The notes below the pieces were generated by a model. It was not told where the DNA came from, made no database searches, and saw only the letters and a list, made by a program, of their open reading frames with translations. A stretch of 64,000 nt of DNA from Pseudomicrostroma phylloplanum (Eukaryota > Basidiomycota > Exobasidiomycetes > Microstromatales), in assembly GCA_039545275.1 (NCBI GenBank), contig BCHS01000007.1, positions 372,001 to 436,000 of the forward strand, written 5' to 3'. Position 1 is the first letter of the stretch; the number at the start of each line of letters is the position of its first letter. The position numbers and the translations under genes were made by a program. Positions 55,541 to 64,000 of the stretch are shown in pieces.

Positions 55541-55949
55541 GGCTGCTTAGGGACAGGGATGGAGAGGAAGGGAGAGACGGGGGAAAAGATGGTGATCCAA
55601 GCTGAGTAGTGGAATAATATCCGGAAGAACGTGTGCGTGAGTCGAGCATGTGCTGCTTGCTCGCTGCTGCTCTCCCTCCGGAAGAAGCCTCTTTCATTCT
55701 CTCCACACGCCCTGCCACGCTCCGATCCGATGCCATGCCAGGGCGGAAAGCGGATCATTCCAAAGGCGCGAACGATTTAACTAAATGCAATCAACACCTT
55801 CCGCTCGCCTGCCTGCCTGCCCTCGTTACAGATTCCTTCCTACCTCTCCTCCTCTCACAGTCTCTCCTCTTGTGTTCGATACAAGAGAGGAGCTCCTGTT
55901 GCCCTCACTCCTGCACCCTCCTCGCCCCTCCTTCACTGCGGGCCGCGAC
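55541..55949. promoter_or_regulatory. Divergent promoter region of SHR3 and GDT1
   Basis: About 409 bp between two divergent ER/Golgi membrane protein genes. The GDT1 leader is pyrimidine-rich. No defined site was identified. Confidence 0.5.
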
Positions 55950-57340
55950 ATGGATTCAATACCGCCGGTAGGTGGGGAGACAGGCGTAGCCTCCTGGCTG
56001 CCCCTCGTCGCAGACTTCACAAGGCAGAGCAGGGCAGATCCCAGGGCCCTCTGGACGAGCTTCAGCATGATCATCGTACGTGTCTTGAGCAAGCAAGAGA
56101 GGGGAGAACAGCATTATTCCTCTACCGGCTCCCCTACAATACGCGCTCATTTCTCACCGCTCTCTGCTTTCACTCCCTCTACCACCTCCAGTTCTCCGAA
56201 ATCGGCGACAAGACCTTCCTGATAGCCGCCCTACTCTCTATGCGTCACCCTCGCCTGACAGTCTTCGCGGGCTCCTTCCTCTCGCTAGCCGTAATGTCCT
56301 TGCTCTCCTCCTTCCTCGGCGTCATCTTCCCCACTCTCCTTCCAAAGTCCCTGACTACGCTCCTGGCAGCCGGACTCTTCCTGGTCTTTGGAGTCAAGAT
56401 GTGGTTCGAAGGCATGCAGATGGACGGAGATGAGATGGGGGAGGAGCTGGAAGAGGCACGCAAAGAGATCGAGGAGGGCGACGCCGAGGAGCTGGAGATG
56501 GCAGAGGGAGGGAGGGGCGGACAGTACCCCTCTGTGGACCCTTACCCGCCTACTGCGCCGCTCTCTGCCGACGCACGGGCTGATACTGTCGCCCATGGCG
56601 GACACCATGGCGAGACAAGCAAAGTGAAGACCTTGGCAAGCGCTGCAGGTCTCAAGGACGGAGCGAGGAACCTCTGCTCGTTGCTCTGCGTATCGCCAGT
56701 CTTTGCACAGGCATTCGTCCTCACATTCCTGGGAGAATGGGGAGACCGGAGTCAGATTGCTACCATCGCCCTTGCTGCCGCCCATGTGAGTAGAGTGCAG
56801 TTTGCAGCGAGGGAGTAGAAGAAAGGTTGTAGGACGCTCGGCTGACGATTTGTTCCTGTACACACAGAATATCTGGCTCGTGTCTTTTGGCACTATCCTG
56901 GGCCACTCCATGTGCACTGGACTTGCCGTCATGGGCGGCGCACTGCTAGCCAAGAGGATCAGCGTCAAGCACGGTGAGTGGAACTTGTCGCCATGGTACT
57001 CAAGTACTTATGACCACCTCTGACACACCTCTTCCATCATTCGCTCACAGTGACCCTGTTAGGCTCCGTCCTGTTCCTCCTCTTTGCCCTCATCTACCTC
57101 TACGAAGCCTACTCGGAATACACGAACCCATCTCCCTCGCCAGCCGACGTCCTCTCCTCATCGTCCTACGCCCTGGATGCAGGCCTGCAAGGGGTCAAGG
57201 CCGCCGGCCAAGGGATGGGCGCTGTAGCCGGGCAGGTGGGAGGGGCGATCATGGGTGCGGCGGGAGCGGCGGGAGGACCAGTGGATGTGGTTGCGCCTGC
57301 GGGGATGGCGGGACAGGTGCAGGGAGGGAGGGTGCGGTAG
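55950..57340 (+). CDS. GDT1: Golgi Mn2+/Ca2+ transporter Gdt1 (UPF0016/TMEM165 family)
   Basis: Four exons (55950-56075, 56192-56785, 56868-56973, 57051-57340) encode 371 residues. Gdt1/TMEM165 imports manganese and calcium into the Golgi lumen and supports glycosylation. Both copies of the family motif E-x-G-D-(K/R)-(T/S) are present: EIGDKT at 45-50, opening exon 2, and EWGDRS at 224-229. They form the cation path of the two inverted halves. Between them are hydrophobic helices (FAGSFLSLAVMSLLSSFLGV, LTTLLAAGLFLVFGVKMWF) and an acidic loop (EELEEARKEIEEGDAEELE). After the last helix (GSVLFLLFALIYLYEAY) comes an unusual Gly/Ala-rich tail of about 70 residues not seen in yeast Gdt1. Exon 1 donor is GTACGT. 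All phases agree. Confidence 0.93.
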
Positions 57341-58064
57341 ACACTTGCAGGAGCAAGGAGCAAGGAGCCCTCTCTGGTAGTTACCACCTCTTGGCCATTC
57401 CAGATGGTCGAGCGAAGAACGACGAGACTCCAGATTCATCTCACTACGAGAAGCGAAGACGCACTCAGCATACATACACTCCTTCCCCTCTCTCCCTATC
57501 ACGAGACATCAGATCAACACGCACTCTCAAAGCATGCATATCCCGCTCATTACCTATCTCCCGCCCTCCTCCGGCCTCCCATGGTCCCCCGTGTAAAGTG
57601 TAAATAGGAATCACAAATCATTTCACATGCCACCACAGTCTACATTCGGGGTCCACGTCGCTGGAAAACAGCTCCACTTCCACATCTCCCGAGGAAGCGG
57701 AACAGATGAGGAATGTCCGTCCGTCCGTCCGTCCGTCGTTGGTGGAACATAGAGCTAGAGCAGAGGGAGTGTCTATTGTGTATTGGCGATGACAGCTGAC
57801 AGACAGACGGACAGATGGAAGGAAGGAAGAATGCTGAATAGAAGACTCTGCACAGCACAAGCACAAGCACAAGCACAGCCAAGCTAGGTAGCGCCTCCCC
57901 TTCCACCAACTAGTCGATCCCGTGATATGCAGCAGCTGCTTGCTCGAGAGGGCGATGGAGATGGAGATGGAGGGTGAGCACTGCCTCGCCAATTGTTTCC
58001 CCCGGCTAGACAGCTAGAGTTGCAGCGCCACTGAGTGAGTGAATGGGTGGGACCTCTACGGCCC
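57341..58064. other. Intergenic region with simple repeats
   Basis: About 720 bp, unique (not part of the duplicated block to its right). It includes (GTCC)n at about 57714-57736, AGCACA units at about 57855-57878 and GATGGAGATGGA units at about 57951-57971. No gene was recognised. Confidence 0.6.
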
Positions 58065-58997
58065 GGTCCGCCGGGAAGGTGGGTGGTGGGACCGGAGCGT
58101 GAAGAGGCTGAGCCCTGGTGATCACGCTGTGCTCTGTTATGCTACCCTCTGCGATAGGCATCCTCCCTGCGTCCTGCGTCACCCCGCCTTTGCGAATCTC
58201 CCTCTCCGGTACACAGCCCAGATCGTCCTGCCTCCCACCTCGTCCTCCATCGAGTCGAGGGGTGACCGCACACATGCAATGCATCGCATTATGCGTGGGA
58301 AGGGTACCCCCGCCCGCCGGCTTCGGCAAAGGCAGGAGTGCCGAGTGCCGAGGAGGGCTTGCCATGCCCGGCGGGGGAAACGCCGAAGCGAGGGAGGGAG
58401 CGGGCGAGGTGGAGTGGAGCGTGATGTGATGTGATCTAGTGTGTGGATGTGCGTGGGCGTGCGGAGCGGAGCGGGGTAGACTAGGGGACGTGCGGTGTGG
58501 TGCGGTGCTCAGAGGCGAGGCGCGAGGCGAGGCCAGGCGTAGGCGTAGGCGTAGTAAGGCGCAGGCGTAGACGATAAGTCAGATTTAGACTCTTGCTTGT
58601 GGAGGCCGAGGTGCAGCAGATGCACAGCAGCGCCCTCGCCCCAGACCAGACCAGCAGGCACAGCAAGGCGTGACTGACCGACACCGCCCTGCTAGCAAGG
58701 AGCGAGGGAAGCGCCAAAGGGGCACGTAGACGCAGGCTAGGCCAGGCATAGCATGACAGGCTTGAGTGCGTGTGTGCATGTGTGCGTAGGTGCGTGGAGT
58801 CTGGATTGAGGAAGTGTGCTGCTTGGTCACGATGACGACGATTGTGCCGCACCGCTTCCACCCACGTTGGCTTCCCTGCTAGGCACAGGCACAGGGAGAG
58901 CGAGGCAAGGGGAGAGATGGGTGGCCTGAGCGCAACCAACAGACTTCTGTGTGCACCCATCAAGGAACGGGCGAGTTGAGGTGCCCTTGGGAAAGCA

Positions 58998-59003
58998 TAT
59001 AAG
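58998..59003 (+). promoter_or_regulatory. TATA box of the Gly-rich gene (left copy)
   Basis: GCATATAAGAAG lies about 115 bp upstream of the ATG at 59114, followed by a CACTCA-repeat leader. It is the clearest TATA element in the window and is repeated at 60954-60959. Confidence 0.6.
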
Positions 59004-59113
59004 AAGCTCGCACAAGTGGAGCACTCCCTTCTCTTTCCCATCACTACTGATCTACGCACACTTCAGTAACAACCACACTCACACTCACACTCACAACACT
59101 GTACCCGTCCACC

Positions 59114-59920
59114 ATGGAGTCAATGATCAACAAGTGAGTAGCAACCTCTGCCCCCCGGGGGGGCGAATCGCATCTGCTCTCCACCCTGGTCAGCACCTGG
59201 CTGTTCCCACGCTCGCAATACACGCACCTGACACCCTTTCCCGCCTTCCCCTCTCCCCTCTTTCCCTCCTTTTAGGGCCAAGGAGTTCGCCAGCTCCGAG
59301 AAGGGCCAGAACATGATGAACAAGGTCAGCGGCAAGAACTCAAACTCCAACAACGACGACTCTTCCTACGGAGGAAATGACAACAGCTCGTACGGAGGAG
59401 GCAATGACAACAGCTCCTACGGCAACGACAACACTTCTTCTTCTGGAGGTGGAGGATTTGGCATGCAAGACTCTAGTGACTCGTACGGTTCTTCTGGCCG
59501 ACGAGGCGGTGGTGGCCAAGGCGACTTCGGCAGAGACACCTCCGGTCAGGGAGGGTATGGCGCCAACGACGGCGGGGACTCGTACTCTTCCTCCAACCAG
59601 CAAGGTGGAGGCTACGGTGGTTCCGGCGGCGGTCAATTCGGCGACGACATTTCTTCTGGTGGACGTCAAGGAGGCGGAGGCTATGGTGGAGGTGACCAGC
59701 AGGCCTCCTACGGTAGTGGAGCTGACGAGCTCTCCTCGAGTCGTCAGGGCGGTGGAGGCTTTGGAAGCGGCGGTGGTGGTCGCCAGAGCAACACACAAGA
59801 CGACTTCTCTTCTGGAGGTGACGGATTCGGCAGCAGTGGACAGCAGTCCTACGGTAGCGGTGGAGGAGACGACTACTCCTCTGGCGGCGGTCGTCAGGGC
59901 GGTGGAGGCTTTGGCAGCGG
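59114..59920 (+). CDS. Gly/Ser/Tyr-rich protein, left copy, cut off by assembly gap
   Basis: Exons 59114-59133 and 59276-59920 encode the first ~221 residues, identical to the full copy at 61070-62195. Coding stops at the N gap inside the glycine-rich repeat, not at a natural end. It is probably the same locus represented twice and should not be counted as a paralogue without evidence. Confidence 0.7.
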
Positions 59921-60020
59921 NNNNNNNNNNNNNNNNNNNNNNNNNNNNNNNNNNNNNNNNNNNNNNNNNNNNNNNNNNNNNNNNNNNNNNNNNNNNNNNN
60001 NNNNNNNNNNNNNNNNNNNN
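59921..60020. other. Assembly gap (100 N)
   Basis: Exactly 100 unknown bases, a common placeholder for a gap of unknown length. Any open frame crossing it is artificial. Confidence 0.99.
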
Positions 60021-61876
60021 GGTCCGCCGGGAAGGTGGGTGGTGGGACCGGAGCGTGAAGAGGCTGAGCCCTGGTGATCACGCTGTGCTCTGTTATGCTA
60101 CCCTCTGCGATAGGCATCCTCCCTGCGTCCTGCGTCACCCCGCCTTTGCGAATCTCCCTCTCCGGTACACAGCCCAGATCGTCCTGCCTCCCACCTCGTC
60201 CTCCATCGAGTCGAGGGGTGACCGCACACATGCAATGCATCGCATTATGCGTGGGAAGGGTACCCCCGCCCGCCGGCTTCGGCAAAGGCAGGAGTGCCGA
60301 GTGCCGAGGAGGGCTTGCCATGCCCGGCGGGGGAAACGCCGAAGCGAGGGAGGGAGCGGGCGAGGTGGAGTGGAGCGTGATGTGATGTGATCTAGTGTGT
60401 GGATGTGCGTGGGCGTGCGGAGCGGAGCGGGGTAGACTAGGGGACGTGCGGTGTGGTGCGGTGCTCAGAGGCGAGGCGCGAGGCGAGGCCAGGCGTAGGC
60501 GTAGGCGTAGTAAGGCGCAGGCGTAGACGATAAGTCAGATTTAGACTCTTGCTTGTGGAGGCCGAGGTGCAGCAGATGCACAGCAGCGCCCTCGCCCCAG
60601 ACCAGACCAGCAGGCACAGCAAGGCGTGACTGACCGACACCGCCCTGCTAGCAAGGAGCGAGGGAAGCGCCAAAGGGGCACGTAGACGCAGGCTAGGCCA
60701 GGCATAGCATGACAGGCTTGAGTGCGTGTGTGCATGTGTGCGTAGGTGCGTGGAGTCTGGATTGAGGAAGTGTGCTGCTTGGTCACGATGACGACGATTG
60801 TGCCGCACCGCTTCCACCCACGTTGGCTTCCCTGCTAGGCACAGGCACAGGGAGAGCGAGGCAAGGGGAGAGATGGGTGGCCTGAGCGCAACCAACAGAC
60901 TTCTGTGTGCACCCATCAAGGAACGGGCGAGTTGAGGTGCCCTTGGGAAAGCATATAAGAAGCTCGCACAAGTGGAGCACTCCCTTCTCTTTCCCATCAC
61001 TACTGATCTACGCACACTTCAGTAACAACCACACTCACACTCACACTCACAACACTGTACCCGTCCACCATGGAGTCAATGATCAACAAGTGAGTAGCAA
61101 CCTCTGCCCCCCGGGGGGGCGAATCGCATCTGCTCTCCACCCTGGTCAGCACCTGGCTGTTCCCACGCTCGCAATACACGCACCTGACACCCTTTCCCGC
61201 CTTCCCCTCTCCCCTCTTTCCCTCCTTTTAGGGCCAAGGAGTTCGCCAGCTCCGAGAAGGGCCAGAACATGATGAACAAGGTCAGCGGCAAGAACTCAAA
61301 CTCCAACAACGACGACTCTTCCTACGGAGGAAATGACAACAGCTCGTACGGAGGAGGCAATGACAACAGCTCCTACGGCAACGACAACACTTCTTCTTCT
61401 GGAGGTGGAGGATTTGGCATGCAAGACTCTAGTGACTCGTACGGTTCTTCTGGCCGACGAGGCGGTGGTGGCCAAGGCGACTTCGGCAGAGACACCTCCG
61501 GTCAGGGAGGGTATGGCGCCAACGACGGCGGGGACTCGTACTCTTCCTCCAACCAGCAAGGTGGAGGCTACGGTGGTTCCGGCGGCGGTCAATTCGGCGA
61601 CGACATTTCTTCTGGTGGACGTCAAGGAGGCGGAGGCTATGGTGGAGGTGACCAGCAGGCCTCCTACGGTAGTGGAGCTGACGAGCTCTCCTCGAGTCGT
61701 CAGGGCGGTGGAGGCTTTGGAAGCGGCGGTGGTGGTCGCCAGAGCAACACACAAGACGACTTCTCTTCTGGAGGTGACGGATTCGGCAGCAGTGGACAGC
61801 AGTCCTACGGTAGCGGTGGAGGAGACGACTACTCCTCTGGCGGCGGTCGTCAGGGCGGTGGAGGCTTTGGCAGCGG
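60021..61876. repeat. Right copy of the exact 1,856-bp direct duplication
   Basis: Identical by eye to 58065-59920. The sequence then continues uniquely from 61877 through the rest of the Gly-rich gene, so this copy gives the complete gene. Confidence 0.9.
60954..60959 (+). promoter_or_regulatory. TATA box of the Gly-rich gene (right copy)
   Basis: GCATATAAGAAG about 115 bp upstream of the ATG at 61070, as in the left copy. Confidence 0.6.
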
Positions 61877-62195
61877 TGGTGGCCGAGGCAACACACAAGA
61901 CGACTTCTCTTCTGGAGGAGATGGCTTCGGCAGCAGTGGACAGCAGTCCTACGGTAGCGGTGGAGGAGACGACTACTCCTCTGGCGGCGGTCGTCAGGGC
62001 GGTCGAGGTGGTGGTGGTGACGCATTTGGCGGTGACACTTCTGGCCAGGGAGGCTATGGTGCCAACGAGGGAGGCGACTCCTTCTCCTCGTACAACCAGA
62101 CTGGCGGCGCGGATGGTGGATCTGGAGGAGGTCAGTTTGGCGATGACAACTCTGGCGGTGGTGGATACGGCGGTGGACGTGGTGACCAGTACTAA
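61070..62195 (+). CDS. Gly/Ser/Tyr/Gln-rich intrinsically disordered protein
   Basis: Two exons (61070-61089 and 61232-62195) encode 327 residues. A short N-terminal helix (MESMINKAKEFASSEKGQ) is followed by a low-complexity chain of SSYGGGN, SYGSSGRRGGGG, GGDSYSSSNQQGG and DDFSSGGDGFGSSGQQSYGSG units, ending GGGRGDQY. Two near-identical modules of about 50 residues lie at 61698-61991. There is no signal peptide, membrane segment or enzyme motif. The composition (Gly, Ser, Tyr, Gln, Asp, few hydrophobics) is prion-like and suggests condensation or stress-related roles, which is inference. The TATA-box promoter suggests strong or inducible expression. The 20-nt first exon matches a GTGAGT donor and TTTTAG acceptor. 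Confidence 0.8.
61698..61991 (+). repeat. Tandem ~147-bp coding repeat in the Gly-rich gene
   Basis: Unit 1 at 61698-61847 (150 bp) and unit 2 at 61848-61991 (144 bp) both start CGTCAGGGCGGTGGAGGCTT and differ at a few sites plus a 6-bp length change. A third partial start follows at 61992. The left copy's gap begins just inside unit 2. Confidence 0.88.
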
Positions 62196-62374
62196 GCGCG
62201 AGGAGTAGCAGTCTGATACGAGCAGTGTAAGGACGGGATATGTTGATGGGTAGGATACCGAGGAACGCAGATACGAAGCACAGGTTACATGCAATGCAAT
62301 CCGTATACATCGAGCCACCATCATCGTGCGTACCATCCCTCCCTCCACCAACCTCGCTCCTCCTCCCCTTCTCC

Positions 62375-63213
62375 TCACTTGATATACTTCGTATGCGACC
62401 CCTCCACAACCAACTTCGCCTCTCCTACCGCTCCTCCTGCTCCCGGCCTACTCCTAGCCCAAACCTGTACTCCAACCCAAACCAGGTGTCTCCCCCTCTT
62501 CTTCACCCAAGTCCGCACCCACACCTCCTCCCCGACCTTGGCAGAAGAGGTGAATTGGAGTGACATGTCCGTTGAGAGACCCCTTGGGGTAGAGAGGATT
62601 GAGCTGCGTGACGGGTACGTCGGGGCAGGAGTGGGAGCGGGAGCAGGGGAGGAGGAAGAGGAGGAGGGAAGTGTGCCAGGTGGAGCATTGAAAGATGCAC
62701 CGCTGCTGGAACCGAGTGAAGCGATGCACACCCCCGAGATCAGGTCAACGAGAGTGCAGGAGACGGAGCCGTGGAGGATCTTGTGCGAGTTTAGGTGGTG
62801 AGGCTGGAGCGTATCCGTGTCGACTTCCTCTCCCTCACCACCCGCCGGTCCCTCGCTCGTGCTCGTGCTCGTGCTCGTGCTCTCGCTCTTGGGGGAGACG
62901 AACTTAAAGGTCAGATCCCCCGGAATGGACGGTCCAGGCTCATTGGACCCGTCTACTCCTCGCACGAGCTGGAGACAGGAGCTCTCTGCGGGACCGAAGA
63001 GGTGCTTGTAGATGGGTGAGTTGGCTAGGATGCCTGCTAGGACCTGTGGGCGGGACATAGAAGGGGGAGAATGGCAAGGGGGAGATGAGGCTGGGGGGTC
63101 AGAGACATGCTTGGGCAGGGCTGGGGCGAGGGGGAGGGGGTGGTACTGACCTCTTCGACTGCATCGTAGAATTCGCTAGCGGTGCTCGTGGCAGACTCTG
63201 TAGCAGCGGCCAT
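62375..63213 (-). CDS. Hotdog-fold thioesterase (4HBT/PaaI, THEM2-like)
   Basis: Two exons (63151-63213 and 62375-63043) encode 243 residues. The hotdog core is visible: KILHGSVSCTLVDLISGVCI corresponds to the HGG-x-x-x-x-L-x-D helix of acyl-CoA thioesterases, followed after a spacer by GLSTDMSLQFTSSAKVGEEV and WVRTWVKKRGRHLVWVGVQVW as the beta-sheet half. The usual HGG reads His-Gly-Ser here. Two disordered inserts (Ser/Thr-rich near 60-85 and a Ser/Pro/Ala stretch near 140-165) enlarge the protein relative to the ~140-aa human ACOT13. The likely role is hydrolysis of acyl-CoA; substrate and compartment are unknown. The donor is GTCAGT; joining at Glu-Glu/Val-Leu-Ala restores a continuous N-terminal helix. 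Confidence 0.82.
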
Positions 63214-63551
63214 GATTGAGGCGTCAGCAGGGTTGAAGACTGGCAAGAAGAGGGTCGTGAGGAAGGTTGTCGTAGACTGCTGCATGTCGCAACAAGCTCG
63301 GCGTTGCTCGTCGTGCTGTGTCTCTTCCCCTCCCTTTCCGCGTTTTGTGGGGCAAATGGGGGAAAATGGCCTGGCTCGAGAGCCAAGAGGCGTGTTGCCG
63401 CGGGAAAATAGCAAAAGGCGGACGGACAGGACAGGACAGGCAGCAGACGGAAGCAGGAAGCGGACGAATGGTCGTACGAACGAATACAAAGAGGATCCAC
63501 GCTAAGCATCTCTTGGTAGCCGACGCTGTTCTCAGCTTAATCCTCCTCAAG
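63214..63551. promoter_or_regulatory. Divergent promoter region
   Basis: About 338 bp between the thioesterase gene and the rightmost gene. It has a GGACAGGACAGG short repeat at about 63424-63440. No defined element was identified. Confidence 0.5.
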
Positions 63552-64000
63552 ATGCCTCCACCGACGGGCACATCGTCCTCGCAGGCCTCACCGCCAGCCG
63601 AGGGCGGACAGAAGCCACTCAGCGGACTGTCCCTATATGCAGGCATCTCCTTCTCGGGCAACCGCGCCGGTAGCTCCTCATCCACCGAGGCTGCCAACAC
63701 AGCTGCTCCCAGCGCCTCTGATGCTGCCGCCGCTTCCTCACCTAATCCAGCTGCGACAAAGCCTGCTGCCACCACTTCATCCTGGTCAGCAGCCCTACGC
63801 TTCGCACCTCGCAAGTCCTCCTCGACCTCGAACAGTGGAGGAGCAGCCAATCGCAATCGACCTCGAGCAGCCATTGTAGCTCCTTCCTTCTCCAGCTCCA
63901 CGCCCAACCCACTTCAGGTGGACGAAGACGCATCTCAGGATGAACTCAAGAGCTCAGAGCCTCCTGCTGCTGCTGGGGTACCGGGCAGGAGTCGCTCCAA
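63552..64000 (+). CDS. N-terminal part of a gene, possibly an SPF45/RBM17-like splicing factor
   Basis: An open frame from ATG 63552 runs off the right edge (149 complete codons seen). The product is Ser/Ala/Pro-rich with three short better-composed boxes: LSGLSLYAGISFSG near residue 30, SSWSAALRFAPRK near residue 77 and RAAIVAPSF near residue 104. The order (SLY box, W-S-x-x-L box, A-x-V-x-P box) resembles the N-terminus of SPF45-type splicing factors, whose G-patch and RRM-like domains would lie beyond the window. This is a weak, memory-based resemblance. The reading frame itself is well supported by its length and by the ATG context CAAGATG. Confidence 0.5.
   Translation, partial: MPPPTGTSSSQASPPAEGGQKPLSGLSLYAGISFSGNRAGSSSSTEAANTAAPSASDAAAASSPNPAATKPAATTSSWSAALRFAPRKSSSTSNSGGAANRNRPRAAIVAPSFSSSTPNPLQVDEDASQDELKSSEPPAAAGVPGRSRS

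Larger units (their letters stand above)
58065..59920. repeat. Left copy of an exact 1,856-bp direct duplication flanking an assembly gap
   Basis: This block recurs at 60021-61876 with a constant offset of 1956 nt and no difference seen by eye. It contains the promoter and first ~220 codons of the Gly-rich gene. It ends at a 100-N gap, and the right copy begins directly after the gap, so two overlapping contig ends are the simplest explanation. Confidence 0.9.

Noticed and set aside
59377..60390. Open frames crossing the N gap on both strands
   Set aside because: They join the Gly-rich coding sequence to its own upstream region through unknown bases, so they are artefacts.
59114..62195. Two tandem paralogues of the Gly-rich gene
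   Set aside because: The copies look identical including promoter and intron, and the left one ends at a gap; assembly redundancy is simpler.

Overview
This window is nuclear DNA from a fungus, most likely a basidiomycete. It is GC-rich and gene-dense, with genes on both strands. Introns are mostly 60-120 nt and begin GTGAGT or GTAAGT. The gene set is eukaryotic and fungal: SHR3, Bud27/URI, Ist2-type TM16, a Zn(II)2Cys6 regulator and a fungal GH16 enzyme. Several very long genes have no intron (GH16, EXO5-like, URI-like), which would suit Ustilaginomycotina, but that placement is inference only. No operons, CRISPR arrays, integrases, transposons or tRNA genes were recognised. Exon structures were deduced by eye from splice signals and reading-frame continuity; nearly all sum to whole codons.

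Layout. 1-1822: LAMMER kinase (-, 3' part missing). 2803-4710: mS38/COX24-type mitoribosomal protein (+). 5427-6626: phosphatidylserine synthase (-). 7144-8198: VPS51 (+). 8604-10562: secreted GH16 glucanase-like enzyme (-). 11907-14915: exonuclease V (+). 15055-18759: URI/Bud27 prefoldin (-). 19066-19942: mitochondrial TPR protein (+). 20178-23012: unrecognised Q-rich protein (-). 24223-25897: class I/II aminotransferase (-). 26528-28129: BAR-SH3 amphiphysin (+). 29262-30394: tentative unrecognised multi-exon gene (+). 30811-32444: eIF2B delta (-). 32808-35535: TM16/Ist2 (+). 35768-36481: DUF7704-like membrane protein (-). 37926-41890: Zn2Cys6 transcription factor (+). 42555-47451: class V myosin (-). 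48447-52027: Kap123-type importin (-). 52540-54309: CCT theta (+). 54678-55540: SHR3 (-). 55950-57340: GDT1 (+). 59114-62195: Gly/Ser/Tyr-rich protein, broken by an assembly gap and a duplicated flank (+). 62375-63213: hotdog thioesterase (-). 63552-end: start of a gene, possibly an SPF45-like splicing factor (+).

Taken together this is a housekeeping stretch: lipid synthesis and ER-plasma membrane biology (PSS, TM16, SHR3, GDT1), trafficking and cytoskeleton (VPS51, BAR-SH3, myosin V, Kap123), protein synthesis and folding (eIF2B, mS38, URI, CCT8) and genome or RNA maintenance (EXO5, LAMMER kinase). I found no convincing new multi-gene system. The points most worth checking are an exact 1,856-bp duplication flanking a 100-N gap, a zinc cluster with a greatly enlarged loop, a GDGT-to-GDAT change in CCT8, an unrecognised multi-exon gene near 29.3-30.4 kb, and a 27-residue propeptide-like Kex2 context in the GH16 enzyme.
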